NCBI GenBank assembly: GCA_045578625.1 | Contig: JAZNKN010000066.1 | Span: 1 to 18,733, forward strand | Direction: 5' to 3' | Length of the DNA: 18,733 nucleotides | Source: RGIG3009 sp045578625 | GTDB lineage: Bacteria; Bacillota; Clostridia; Oscillospirales; Acutalibacteraceae | Part shown: positions 6,806 to 15,399 of the stretch, one piece after another | Numbering within the stretch: position 1 is the stretch's first letter | Layout: the number at the start of each line of letters is the position of its first letter | Position numbers and translations under genes: made by a program | Notes under the pieces: generated by a model | Database searches by the model: none | Seen by the model: the letters and a program-made list of their open reading frames with translations, nothing else | Told to the model about the DNA's origin: nothing

Positions 6806-8009
6806 GTGCGCCACCGTTCCTTTCTTTGTAGTGTTCATAGCAGGCGAGCGTGTCCGGATGCACCGGCAGCGACCGCTCGCGCAGATCGTCGATCGTGTAT
6901 TTCAGGGCATACCGCATTGCCTCGTCGATGCTCCGCTCGGTCAGCTCGCGCATCACGTCCACGTCGGGATACTCCCGATCGGCCGAGGTAAAGTCCGCCA
7001 GATACAGGATGATCTCCTGCAGGCTCATTCCGGCACGCCCGGTGGTATGATACCGAATGGGCAGCAGGATATCCGGATCGGTAATGCCCAGAATATGCTC
7101 CAGAAACACCGCACCCGCGTGGGCGTGCCACAGCTTGGGCGCCTGCTGTTCCACAGCGTCTAACAGTATACCAAAATCTTTGAAGATTTGCAACTGGGAA
7201 TCCCCGTCGGTATCCTTCAAAATATCGTGAAGCAGTCCGGCCGTCCGCGCCTTCGCGGGATCGGCGCCGTATTTACGCGCCAGATACTCCGCTTGATCCG
7301 CCACCGCCAACGAATGACGGTAACGCTTCGGGGTCAGCCGTCCCCGCAAAATGTCACAGTATTGTTCCTCGGGATCACTGTATGTGCGCTGCGCCGCATA
7401 CACCTGTCCGGCGTCGATATACGCCGCCACCGTCGGCGGTACCAGACCGTCCAACGGTTCACCGCGTCGCACCCGCTCGCGGATAACGGTGGAGGAAATG
7501 CGCGGCGTATCGATATCCTCGATCACACAGCGCGCCCCCTGCGCCTCCAGCTGAGCGGCATGATCCCGCAGCGCCGCCGCCGGCACACCTTCCCGCGGGA
7601 CGGCGCACAGCGTCGCCAGCGCGGCAATATCGGCAAAGCGATGCCAGCTGCCGAGCGTGAGGAACATATCCGCCCCCACGAACAGAAACAGCTCCGCTTC
7701 GGGCATCTGCCGATGCAGCTGCTCCAACGTCAGCACCGTAAAGCTCGCACCGCGGCGGTTGATCTCCAGATCTGAAACCGTCAGTTCCGGATACGGCGCA
7801 CACGCCAGACGGCACATCTCCAACCGATCAACGGCCGAGGCCATCTCCGTCTTGATCTTGTGCGGCGGCACAAAGGTGGGCATAATGAGGACCCGGTCAA
7901 GCGCCAGACGCGCCGCCAGTTCTCTTGCCACCACTAAGTGTCCGTTATGGATCGGATCGAAGGTGCCACCGAACAGAGCGATCCTTTGCCCTGCCTTACC
8001 GACGCTCAT
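6798..8009 (-). CDS. nadD: NadD-YqeK fusion: nicotinate-nucleotide adenylyltransferase plus HD-domain Ap4A hydrolase
   Basis: A 403-residue two-domain protein. Residues 1-205 are NadD, which makes deamido-NAD from nicotinate mononucleotide and ATP: GGTFDPIHNGH (14-24), VPPHK (47-51), FVGADM (110-115) and ISST (171-174) are all present. Residues from about 212 to 403 are a YqeK-type HD domain with the expected metal residues H232, H261-D262, H295/H297, H321 and D339. YqeK enzymes cleave Ap4A symmetrically to two ADP. In most Firmicutes these are adjacent separate genes; here a short linker (QVYAAQRTYSDPEEQ) joins them with no stop or internal start, so this is a genuine fusion. The ATG at 8009 overlaps the yhbY stop as ATGA, with no clear ribosome site of its own, so translation is probably coupled. 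Both active sites look intact. Confidence 0.94.
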   Translation of the reverse strand: MSVGKAGQRIALFGGTFDPIHNGHLVVARELAARLALDRVLIMPTFVPPHKIKTEMASAVDRLEMCRLACAPYPELTVSDLEINRRGASFTVLTLEQLHRQMPEAELFLFVGADMFLTLGSWHRFADIAALATLCAVPREGVPAAALRDHAAQLEAQGARCVIEDIDTPRISSTVIRERVRRGEPLDGLVPPTVAAYIDAGQVYAAQRTYSDPEEQYCDILRGRLTPKRYRHSLAVADQAEYLARKYGADPAKARTAGLLHDILKDTDGDSQLQIFKDFGILLDAVEQQAPKLWHAHAGAVFLEHILGITDPDILLPIRYHTTGRAGMSLQEIILYLADFTSADREYPDVDVMRELTERSIDEAMRYALKYTIDDLRERSLPVHPDTLACYEHYKERNGGAHG

Positions 8010-8305
8010 CGCGCGGCGCGGGGCAGCACGATCTTCGGCTCCTCCGGCGCGGGCCGGTACAGCACGAAGGTGCGGCCGATCACCTGCACCACCGCCGCGT
8101 TGGTCGCGGCAGCCAAAGCCTCCGCCGCCTCACGCGCCGTTTCGGGCGCCGTTTCCAGCACCTTGCCCTTGATCAGCTCGCGGGCGGTAAGTGCGTCGTC
8201 TGCCTGCTTTACAATGGTATCCGCCATGCCGCCCTTGCCGACGTGGACAATAGGCTCCAGCGTATTTGCCAAACCGCGCAGATACGCGCGCTGTTTACTC
8301 GTCAT
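8006..8305 (-). CDS. yhbY: ribosome assembly RNA-binding protein YhbY (CRM domain)
   Basis: A 99-residue protein made of one CRM domain, a small RNA-binding fold found on pre-50S particles and implicated in ribosome assembly. It shows the family start TSKQRAYLRGLAN, the VGKGG loop (22-26) that corresponds to the GxxG RNA-binding element, and VQVIGRTFVLYRP near the end. I chose the ATG at 8305: AGGA lies 8 nt upstream, and the family normally begins three residues before SKQ. The alternative ATG at 8314 overlaps the rdgB stop as ATGA but has no ribosome site at a workable distance; it would add MNT. The C-terminal tail (EEPKIVLPRAAR) is slightly extended. It lies between rdgB and nadD; yhbY beside nadD is the usual arrangement in Firmicutes. 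Confidence 0.94.
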   Translation of the reverse strand: MTSKQRAYLRGLANTLEPIVHVGKGGMADTIVKQADDALTARELIKGKVLETAPETAREAAEALAAATNAAVVQVIGRTFVLYRPAPEEPKIVLPRAAR

Positions 8306-8310
8306 CGTAT

Positions 8311-8922
8311 TCATCCTATCTTGTTTCGTAATGCATCGCGAAACACGCGAAGCGCGTTACCGCGATGACTGATCGCATCTTTTTCTTCCTCGGTCAATTC
8401 AGCGACCCGCTTGCCTGCACCCGGTACGCCCGGTGCAACGATAAACAGCGGATCGTAGCCAAAGCCGCGTTCTCCTCGCTCGTCGGTCGCGATGATACCG
8501 TACATCTTGCCCTCCGCGGTCAGCGGCTCGCTGCCGTCCGGAAACACACAGCACACCGCGCACACGTACTGCGCACCGCGCTGCTCGGGCGGCAGGCCCT
8601 CCAGCTCACCAAGCAGCTTCTTGTTGCGATCCTTATCGGTCGCATCGGGGCCACCGTAGCGAGCGGAATAGATCCCCGGACCGCCGTTCAGCGCATCCAC
8701 CGTAATACCGGAATCGTCCGCAATGGCCGGCAGTCCGGTAAAGGCACACGCGGACGCCGCCTTGAGATAGGCGTTTTCCGCAAAGGTCGTGCCGGTCTCC
8801 TCCACCTCGGGCAGCTCCAGCCCCAGATCGCGGTCGGTGACCGCCTCGATACCGAGCGGCTCTAAAATGCGGGACAGCTCCCCCAGCTTATCCTTGTTAT
8901 GCGTGGCAATGATATACCGCAT
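8311..8922 (-). CDS. rdgB: XTP/dITP diphosphatase (RdgB/HAM1 family)
   Basis: A 203-residue nucleotide-pool sanitising enzyme that hydrolyses dITP, ITP and XTP to the monophosphates so that deaminated purines are not built into DNA or RNA. All family blocks are present: ATHNKDKLGE (6-15), TFAENAYLKA (46-55), DDSGI with VDALNGGPGIYSARYGG (69-91), GFGYDPLF (153-160) and SHRGNAL (185-191). Length is typical. The frame is open to a GTG at 8931 that overlaps the ftsY stop as GTGA, but the ATG at 8922 gives the family's usual N-terminus and has GGAG about 10 nt upstream, so I prefer it. Both sites lie against the ftsY stop, so coupling is likely either way. Confidence 0.96.
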   Translation of the reverse strand: MRYIIATHNKDKLGELSRILEPLGIEAVTDRDLGLELPEVEETGTTFAENAYLKAASACAFTGLPAIADDSGITVDALNGGPGIYSARYGGPDATDKDRNKKLLGELEGLPPEQRGAQYVCAVCCVFPDGSEPLTAEGKMYGIIATDERGERGFGYDPLFIVAPGVPGAGKRVAELTEEEKDAISHRGNALRVFRDALRNKIG

Positions 8923-8927
8923 CGTTC

Positions 8928-9836
8928 TCACTCTCCAAACAGACCGTCGGCAAAGGCCTCAGCGTCAAACGGCTGCAGATCGTCGATCCCCTCGCCCACA
9001 CCGATAAACTTCACCGGTACCTCCAGTTCTTCACGGATGGTCAGCACCACACCGCCGCGCGCCGTGCCGTCCAACTTGGTCAGCACGATGCCGGTGATGC
9101 CGGCGACCTGCCGGAACTCACGCGCCTGATTGACCGCATTCTGTCCGGTGGTGGCATCCACCACCAGCAGCACCTCCACCGAGGCCTCCGGCAGCTCACG
9201 ATCGATGACACGGCGGATCTTGTGCAGCTCATCCATCAGGTTCTTTTTGTTATGCAGACGGCCGGCCGTGTCACAGATCACCACGTCCGCACCGCGCGCC
9301 TTGGCGGCAGACAGCGCATCAAACACCACCGCCGCCGGATCGGAGCCCTGACCGTGGCGGATGATATCCACACCGGCGCGCTCCGACCAGATCTCCAGCT
9401 GTTCAATGGCCGCGGCACGGAAGGTATCCGCCGCGCCTAAAATCACTTTCTTACCCTGCGCCTTGAGCTGTGCCGCCATCTTGCCGATGGTCGTCGTCTT
9501 GCCCACGCCGTTGACACCGATGACCAGCACCACCGACGGCTTGGTGTCCAGGATGAGCTCCTGGCCGCCTTCGAGCATTTCCGCCACCGTTTCCCGCAGC
9601 AGACCGCGGATCTCGGTCGGGTCGCTGATGCCGCGCTCCTTGACCATCTCGCGCAGACGCTGACACACCGTCTGTGCGGTCGCCACGCCCACGTCACCTG
9701 TTATGAGTATTTCTTCCAGCTCTTCAAATAATTCCTCGTCGATGCGGGTAAACGCATGCAGCATGCTGTTGACCGTACCCATCAACGACTCGCGGGTCTT
9801 ACGGAGCCCCTCTCCGATCTTGCTGAAAAAGCCCAT
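8928..9836 (-). CDS. ftsY: signal recognition particle receptor FtsY
   Basis: A 302-residue SRP-type GTPase that docks SRP-ribosome complexes at the membrane for cotranslational insertion. The N domain helical bundle covers about 1-95 and the G domain the rest. GTPase motifs are GVNGVGKT (107-114), ADTFRAAA (136-143), DTAGR (189-193) and TKLDG (253-257), with the FtsY-type FIGVGE near the end. The long acidic A domain of E. coli FtsY is missing; only a short amphipathic start (MGFFSKIGEGLRKTRESL) precedes the N domain, as in other Gram-positive bacteria, and probably provides lipid binding. The start is supported by AAAGGAG about 6 nt upstream. It follows smc by 15 nt, the standard smc-ftsY pairing of Firmicutes. 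Confidence 0.98.
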   Translation of the reverse strand: MGFFSKIGEGLRKTRESLMGTVNSMLHAFTRIDEELFEELEEILITGDVGVATAQTVCQRLREMVKERGISDPTEIRGLLRETVAEMLEGGQELILDTKPSVVLVIGVNGVGKTTTIGKMAAQLKAQGKKVILGAADTFRAAAIEQLEIWSERAGVDIIRHGQGSDPAAVVFDALSAAKARGADVVICDTAGRLHNKKNLMDELHKIRRVIDRELPEASVEVLLVVDATTGQNAVNQAREFRQVAGITGIVLTKLDGTARGGVVLTIREELEVPVKFIGVGEGIDDLQPFDAEAFADGLFGE

Positions 9837-9851
9837 TTCGGTCTCCTTTCA

Positions 9852-12800
9852 TCAGGGGTTGTCGCCGGTGATACCCAGCTTCGCTTCCACCTCGCTGGCG
9901 CGCAGCTCCAGCAGCTTGGAGATGCCCTGCTCCTGCATGGTCACTCCGTACAGGACGTCGGCCTCCTCCATCGTACCGCGGCGGTGCGTAATGACGATAA
10001 ACTGCGTCTTTTCGCACATCCGGCGCAGATACTGCGCGTAACGGTCCACGTTGACATCGTCCAGTGCCGCTTCGACCTCGTCCAGCATACAGAACGGAGA
10101 CGGCGTCACTCGCAAGATCGCAAACAACAGGGCGGTCGCGACCAACGCCTTTTCACCGCCGGACAGCGCATCCATATTCAGGATGACCTTGCCGGGCGGC
10201 TGTGCGTGCATCTCAATACCGGAATTCAAAATATCGTCCGGATCGGTCAGCACCAGCTCGGCCTTACCACCGCCGAACAGATCGCGGAACACCTCACCGA
10301 ATTGCACGTTGATCTGGCGGAATCGTTCCAGGAACATCTCGCGCATCTGTACCGTCAGCTCGCCGATGAGCTTGAGCAACTCCTCACGGGAGACCTCCAC
10401 GTCCTGCACCTGCGTGCTGAGGAACTCATAGCGCTCGCTGACCTCACGGTACTCCTCGATGGCGTCCACGTTAACGCTACCAAGCGCACGGATCTTGTTT
10501 TTCAGTTCGGTCAGGCGACGTGTCGCCAGACCCATATCCTCAATGACCGCCGCCTGCTGCTCCGCTTCGCTGCGGGTCAGCTCGTACTCCTCGTACAGAC
10601 GGCGCAGGATATCCTCGGTCTCCTTCTGGGCAGCGGCGCACTTTTCTTCCAGACGCGCCACCTCCCGGCCGAGCAGCTCACGCTCCTCCAGCTTGCCGCG
10701 GTTCTGCTGACGCAGGGTGGTCTGCCGCGCCTCGTCTGCCATACGCTTCTGCTGAAGTGACTGCATCCGTCCCTCCGCATCACGCGCCTGCTCACGCAGA
10801 TGCGCCGCCTGCTCACGCAGCAACGCTTCCTGCGCGACCAGCTCCTCGCTGCGCTGCCGCAGCTGAGCGATGGTCTCCTGCATCTGCTGTCTGGCGCCGT
10901 CCTGATCGGCCTGCCGCGCGCGCAGCTCGGCGATCGCGATCCGGATGCCCTCGATCTCCTTGTGGAAGCCGACCACCGCAAGCTTCTGCTCGCTCATACG
11001 CTCGGCCAGCTGCTCGCGCTCGGCGGCCAGCTGCTGACGACCGCCGTCCAGCGTCGCCAGTTCCTTTTCCACGTCTTCCTTTTTCTGCGTCACCGCGACG
11101 GTCTGCTCCTCGGCGTCCGTCATACTGCGGCGGCACTCCTCGGCGCGGGCGTTCAGTTCGGTGATCTCGCGCGTTTCCGCCTCGACCGCCGCCACACACG
11201 CATCCAACAAGCCCTGCAAGCGGGTCTGCTCGCCCTCCAGACGGATGCTGTCCTCCTGAGCGGTAGTCAGCTCGGCCTGAATGCCGGACAGCTCGGCCTG
11301 CACCGCGGCGACCTCCTGCTGCAGACCCTTGAGTGCTTCACGCGCCGCGGTCTCCTTTTCGGCCAGCTTCTTACGCTGTACCTCCAGCTTTTCGATCTCA
11401 CTACGGCGCGACAGCAGGCCGGCCTCTTTGACGTGAGAGCCACCCGACAGCGAGCCGCCCGCGTTGACGACCTGACCGTCCAACGTCACCACGCGGAACT
11501 TGTAGCCGTACTTACGTGCGATCACCACCGCGTAGTCCAGATCCTCCGCCACAGCCACACGGCCGAGCAGATACTTCGCGATCTCCTCGTAATCCTTATC
11601 GGTACGCACCAGTTCGGATGCGATACCCACAAAGCCGGGTTCGTCCTTCAGCCCTTTTTCCGTCAGCAGGTTGCCGCGGATGGACGCGATAGGCAGGAAC
11701 GTCGCCCGACCGTTTTTGGTATCCTTCAAATAGGCGATGCCGCGCTTGGCATCCTCCTCACGATCCACAATGATGTGCTGTGCCGCGCCACCCAAAGCGG
11801 TCTCGATGGCCAGTGCGTAGTCACCGTCGGTGTGGATCAGCCGCGACACCGGACCGCGCACGCCGCGCAGCTCGCCGCGCTGCGCCTGCTTGGCCACGAT
11901 ACGCACACTGTGCGAGAAGCCCTCCAGGTTGCGCTCCATTTCCTCCAACAAGTGGATACGGCGCTGCTTCTCCTCCACGTCCAGACCCAGACGGTCGGCT
12001 TCCTGCCGCGCCGTCTCCAGACGTGCGGTGCGGCTGTTCAGCCGCATCTCATAGCCGCGCGCCGCATTCTGCAGCTGTGCAATGGTCTCGGTCTGCTTCT
12101 CGTAATCGGCACGGCACGCCTCCAGCTCGCCGCGCAGCGTCTGGCGCTGCTCGGTCTGCCCCGCCAGTGACGCGGTCAGCTGCGATACCCGCAGCGTGAT
12201 CTCGGACAGCGACGACTCACCGGTAACGGCGCGCACGCGGATATCCGACAGCTCCGCCGCAAAGGCCGCCGCCTGCCGATTGAGCTCCTCCATACGGCCG
12301 GAAACTTCCTCGTTGCTCTGCAGCAGCGTCTCCCATTCCTCGGCCAAAGCGACCTGCTGCCGCTCGGCCTCAGCGATCTGCTCCTGCTTCGCCGCGATCT
12401 CTGCCTCGCGCTCAGCGACCGTTTCCTCCAACTGCTGATGTCCCAGCGCTGCCTGCTCGCTCTCGCCGCGGATACGCTCGATGTTCTCCTCGTTGTGCTC
12501 ACGGTCGTTGCGCACCAGATCGGCGTTACCGTCGCAACGGACCGCCTCCTCCTCGTTGTGCGCCACTTCACCGCGCAGCGTTTCCAGTTCGACCTCCAGC
12601 TGACGCGCGGCCTCGACCAACGCTTCCAGCTCGCGCTCGGTCTCGTCCATCGCCTCACCGGCGGTATCGTACTGCGTACGCGCCAACTCCAAGCGCGAAT
12701 CCAACTCACGCAGTGTCTCGCGGGAACGGTCGATGGTCTTAAGCCACACGCCGATCTCGAGACCCTTTTTCTCCTGCGCGTATTCCAAATACTTCTTCGC

Positions 12801-13433
12801 CTTTTCCGACTGCGTTTTCAGCGGCCCAACGCGCTCCTCCAACTCCTGCAGGATATCACGCAGACGCAGCAGATTTTCCTCGGCAGCCTTGAGACGGCGC
12901 TCCGCCTCGTTTTTGCGATAGCGGTATTTGGCAATACCGGCGGCCTCCTCAAAGATCTCACGGCGCTCGTCGGAACGCGAAGCCACGATATCGTCGATAC
13001 GTCCCTGACCGATGATGGAATAGCCGTCACGGCCCAGACCGGTATCCATAAACAGCAGCTGCACGTCCTTCAGACGCACCGTTGCGTTGTTCAGCAAATA
13101 TTCACTCTCACCCGAACGGTAGTACCGCCGCGTGACCTTCACGTCATCCGCGTCGAAATCCAGCACCCGACCGCGGTTGTCGATGATAAGCGACACTTCG
13201 GCAAACCCCACCGCCTTACGCTGCGAGGTACCGTTAAAAATGACGTCCTCCATCTTAGAGCCGCGCAGCGTCTTACTGGACTGCTCGCCCAGCACCCACC
13301 GCACCGCATCGCTGATATTGGATTTACCGCTGCCGTTCGGGCCGACCACCGCGGTGATCCCGCTGCCGAACGACAACGTCGTCTTATCCGGAAAGGACTT
13401 AAAGCCCTGTATTTCCAATGATTTCAGAATCAT
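9852..13433 (-). CDS. smc: chromosome segregation protein SMC
   Basis: A full-length 1193-residue bacterial SMC, the ATPase of the Smc-ScpAB condensin that organises and helps separate chromosomes. The N-terminal head carries Walker A GPNGSGKS (31-38) and a Q-loop near GEQSSKTLRG. Long coiled coils with heptad-rich Glu/Gln/Arg/Leu sequence flank a hinge at about 515-640 (GVRGPVSRLIHTDGDYALAI onward), with the glycine pattern VNAGGSLSGG close after it. The C-terminal head has the signature LSGGEKAL (1090-1097) and Walker B with D-loop CMLDEVEAALDD. The ATG at 13433 opens the canonical MILKSLEIQGFKSF. The ribosome site is weak (GGGGA about 10 nt away), and 35 nt separate it from rnc, the widest gap within the long block. 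ScpA and ScpB are not in the window. Confidence 0.98.
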   Translation of the reverse strand: MILKSLEIQGFKSFPDKTTLSFGSGITAVVGPNGSGKSNISDAVRWVLGEQSSKTLRGSKMEDVIFNGTSQRKAVGFAEVSLIIDNRGRVLDFDADDVKVTRRYYRSGESEYLLNNATVRLKDVQLLFMDTGLGRDGYSIIGQGRIDDIVASRSDERREIFEEAAGIAKYRYRKNEAERRLKAAEENLLRLRDILQELEERVGPLKTQSEKAKKYLEYAQEKKGLEIGVWLKTIDRSRETLRELDSRLELARTQYDTAGEAMDETERELEALVEAARQLEVELETLRGEVAHNEEEAVRCDGNADLVRNDREHNEENIERIRGESEQAALGHQQLEETVAEREAEIAAKQEQIAEAERQQVALAEEWETLLQSNEEVSGRMEELNRQAAAFAAELSDIRVRAVTGESSLSEITLRVSQLTASLAGQTEQRQTLRGELEACRADYEKQTETIAQLQNAARGYEMRLNSRTARLETARQEADRLGLDVEEKQRRIHLLEEMERNLEGFSHSVRIVAKQAQRGELRGVRGPVSRLIHTDGDYALAIETALGGAAQHIIVDREEDAKRGIAYLKDTKNGRATFLPIASIRGNLLTEKGLKDEPGFVGIASELVRTDKDYEEIAKYLLGRVAVAEDLDYAVVIARKYGYKFRVVTLDGQVVNAGGSLSGGSHVKEAGLLSRRSEIEKLEVQRKKLAEKETAAREALKGLQQEVAAVQAELSGIQAELTTAQEDSIRLEGEQTRLQGLLDACVAAVEAETREITELNARAEECRRSMTDAEEQTVAVTQKKEDVEKELATLDGGRQQLAAEREQLAERMSEQKLAVVGFHKEIEGIRIAIAELRARQADQDGARQQMQETIAQLRQRSEELVAQEALLREQAAHLREQARDAEGRMQSLQQKRMADEARQTTLRQQNRGKLEERELLGREVARLEEKCAAAQKETEDILRRLYEEYELTRSEAEQQAAVIEDMGLATRRLTELKNKIRALGSVNVDAIEEYREVSERYEFLSTQVQDVEVSREELLKLIGELTVQMREMFLERFRQINVQFGEVFRDLFGGGKAELVLTDPDDILNSGIEMHAQPPGKVILNMDALSGGEKALVATALLFAILRVTPSPFCMLDEVEAALDDVNVDRYAQYLRRMCEKTQFIVITHRRGTMEEADVLYGVTMQEQGISKLLELRASEVEAKLGITGDNP

Positions 13434-13468
13434 ATCGTCACGTCCCCTGTCCGACGATGCTCGTCAGA

Positions 13469-14158
13469 TTATCCGTCATAGCCCATCAACTTGAGCGCTT
13501 CGCGCGCCGCCTGCTGTTCGGCCTCTTTCTTACTGCGGCCTCTGCCGGTGCCGATCACGTTGGAGTTGAGATGCACCTCCACGGCAAACTGCTTGTTGTG
13601 ATCGGGTCCCGATTCACCCACCAACAAATAGGTGAGCTGCTCCTCGGGGTTTTGCTGTATGATCTCCTGCAGCGCGGTCTTGTAATCCTTGAACTGCGGC
13701 CGTCGCTGCTGCGACAGTTCTTCTTTGATATACGGCAGAATGAACGCCTCCGCCGGCTCCAGACCGCCATCCAGATAGATGGCGGCGATCACGGCTTCAA
13801 ACGCATCCGCCAGGATCGACGGCCGATCCGCACCGCCGCCGCGCAGCTCGCCGCGCCCCAGCAGCAGGCAATCGCCCAACCCCAGCTTGCGGGCATAGGA
13901 GCTCAGCGCCTTTTCACACACCAGCGACGCACGCAGGCGTGTCAGCTCGCCCTCCTGCCCGGAGCCGTGGCGGAACAGATATCCGGCGGTGATGAAACCC
14001 AACACCGAATCTCCCAGAAACTCCAGACGCTCGTTGCTTTTGAGACCACGATTGCCCTCGTTGGCATAGGAGGAATGGGTCAGTGCGTTTTCCAGCAGCA
14101 TCGGCTCACGAAAGGTATAGCCGATGCGCTCCATCATCACGCGTGTGGTCGTTTTCAT
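13469..14158 (-). CDS. rnc: ribonuclease III
   Basis: A 229-residue double-stranded-RNA endonuclease that processes rRNA precursors and structured mRNAs. The catalytic domain has the signature NERLEFLGDS (42-51) with acidic residues E46 and D50, and the second acidic pair D118 and E121 in LADAFEAVIAAIYLDGG. A complete dsRNA-binding domain occupies about 158-229 (DYKTALQEIIQ, then GRGRSKKEAEQQAAREAL). The ATG at 14158 lies 4 nt after the stop of the ACP-like gene with a modest GGGGTGA ahead of it. Internal ATGs at residues 8-9 lack a ribosome site but would also leave the domain intact. The plsX-acp-rnc-smc-ftsY order is standard for Firmicutes, although fabD and fabG are absent here. Confidence 0.97.
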   Translation of the reverse strand: MKTTTRVMMERIGYTFREPMLLENALTHSSYANEGNRGLKSNERLEFLGDSVLGFITAGYLFRHGSGQEGELTRLRASLVCEKALSSYARKLGLGDCLLLGRGELRGGGADRPSILADAFEAVIAAIYLDGGLEPAEAFILPYIKEELSQQRRPQFKDYKTALQEIIQQNPEEQLTYLLVGESGPDHNKQFAVEVHLNSNVIGTGRGRSKKEAEQQAAREALKLMGYDG

Positions 14159-14162
14159 TCCG

Positions 14163-14390
14163 TCACCCCATTCGGTCTTCGATAAATCCTACCAGATCCT
14201 CCACCGTGTCAAACGGCGGCAGCTCGTCCGGCATTGCCGCCGGCACGTACATCTCCCACAAGAGTATTGCCAGATCGCAGCGCTCGTCGTCGGTGATGTT
14301 CAAGTCATCCAGCGACGCCGCCATCGTCACGTCCTCGGCATCACAGCCGAAACGGTCAGTCAGCAGACGCGTCAGTTGCTGCAGCACCAT
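14163..14390 (-). CDS. acyl-carrier-protein-like protein lacking the phosphopantetheine serine
   Basis: A 75-residue acidic helical protein in the position normally held by acpP, between plsX and rnc. The ACP pattern is recognisable at both ends: LTRLLTDRFGCDAEDVTMAA resembles helix I and its loop, and MPDELPPFDTVEDLVGFIED resembles the PDE...TV.D...I end of ACPs. The helix II signature DSL, whose serine carries 4'-phosphopantetheine, is replaced by LNITDDERCDL, with Asp where the serine should be, so it cannot carry an acyl chain in the usual way. I re-read the bases here and the frame has no ambiguity. It starts 35 nt inside the end of plsX in another frame, with GGGAG some 12 nt upstream. 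It may be a degenerate ACP or a regulatory, PlsX-binding or structural homologue. The gene is well supported; its role is unknown. Confidence 0.72.
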   Translation of the reverse strand: MVLQQLTRLLTDRFGCDAEDVTMAASLDDLNITDDERCDLAILLWEMYVPAAMPDELPPFDTVEDLVGFIEDRMG

Positions 14391-15399
14391 TCGCGGTGGT
14401 CTCTCCCTTCTGTAATTGCGCCGAGATCTTCTCGATCACACCGGCGCGAGCAAACTCCGCCGCCACGCGAACGGCATTCTGGATCGCCAGCGCCTTGGAG
14501 TTGCCGTGTGCCTTGATGATCGGCTTTGCCACACCCAGCAGCGGCGCACCGCCGTGCTCCGAGGTGGACATCTTCTTTTTCAGCCCGTTGATGCCCGATT
14601 TCACGAGCAGCGCGCTGATCTTGGTGATGATATTCTTGTAAAAAATACCCTTGAGGAAGCCGAGCATCATATTCGCCGTGCCCTCAATACCCTTGAGAAG
14701 CACATTGCCGGAAAAGCCATCCGTCACGACCACGTCCGCCACGCCGTCCGGCACGTCACGTGCCTCGACATTGCCGATGAAGTTCAGACCGCTGTCCTTG
14801 AGCAGCGCATACGTCTCGTGCTGCAACTCGCCACCCTTATGTTCCTCCGTACCGACGTTCAGCAGACCCACCGTCGCCGGCTCACCGTCATTGAACAGGT
14901 GCGTCATATACAGACTGCCCATCTGCGCAAATTGCAGCAGCATTTCGGGACGGCAATCCGCGTTAGCACCGGAATCCAGCAGCATATACGGCTTCTCGCG
15001 CTTGCCGGCCGGCATGATCGCCGCCAGCGCCGCGCGGGAGATGCCCTTGATGCGCTTGACGATAAAGGTACCGCCCATCAGCAGCGCACCGGTGCTGCCC
15101 GCCGAAACGAACGCGTCACCACCGCCCTCCGCCAGCAGACGCAGGCCGACCGCCATGGAGCAATCCTTATGTTCGCGCAAAATGGTCTTCGGAATATCGT
15201 TCATACCGATCACGTCGGTCGCGTGGACGATCTCCACGCGGTCGAGAGACAGCTCCTGCTCCGCGGCAATGCGGCGGATCTCCTCCTCGTTACCGGTCAG
15301 CACGATGTCCACGTCATACGCGTCACGCGCCTGAACCGCGCCCTTAATGACCTCCAACGGCGCATTATCGCCGCCGTAAGCGTCTACGATGATCTTCAT
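14356..15399 (-). CDS. plsX: phosphate acyltransferase PlsX
   Basis: A 347-residue enzyme that converts acyl-ACP and phosphate to acyl-phosphate, the donor for PlsY in phosphatidic acid synthesis. It is a peripheral membrane protein. Characteristic segments are VDAYGGDNAP (5-14), FVSAGSTGALL, AGKREKPYMLLDSGAN, VGTEEHKG, VVVTDGFSGNVLLK and SEHGGAPLLGV. The ATG at 15399 overlaps the trmFO stop as ATGA, with GAGGAGG about 8 nt upstream. The C-terminus carries a low-complexity tail rich in Thr, Ala and Asp (GETTANGAAATDASAD) that largely coincides with the 35-nt overlap with the next gene. Here plsX follows trmFO rather than the rpmF or fapR genes that precede it in many other Firmicutes. Confidence 0.97.
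   Translation of the reverse strand: MKIIVDAYGGDNAPLEVIKGAVQARDAYDVDIVLTGNEEEIRRIAAEQELSLDRVEIVHATDVIGMNDIPKTILREHKDCSMAVGLRLLAEGGGDAFVSAGSTGALLMGGTFIVKRIKGISRAALAAIMPAGKREKPYMLLDSGANADCRPEMLLQFAQMGSLYMTHLFNDGEPATVGLLNVGTEEHKGGELQHETYALLKDSGLNFIGNVEARDVPDGVADVVVTDGFSGNVLLKGIEGTANMMLGFLKGIFYKNIITKISALLVKSGINGLKKKMSTSEHGGAPLLGVAKPIIKAHGNSKALAIQNAVRVAAEFARAGVIEKISAQLQKGETTANGAAATDASAD

Noticed and set aside
8923..8931. GTG start for rdgB overlapping the ftsY stop
   Set aside because: The GGAGA is only about one base from this GTG, too close to use. The ATG at 8922 gives the usual family N-terminus.
10800..12170. A 456-codon plus-strand open frame inside smc
   Set aside because: It is antisense to the SMC coiled coil. 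Glu/Gln/Arg-rich heptads read backwards give a Leu/Gln/Arg-rich frame with no start signal or homology.
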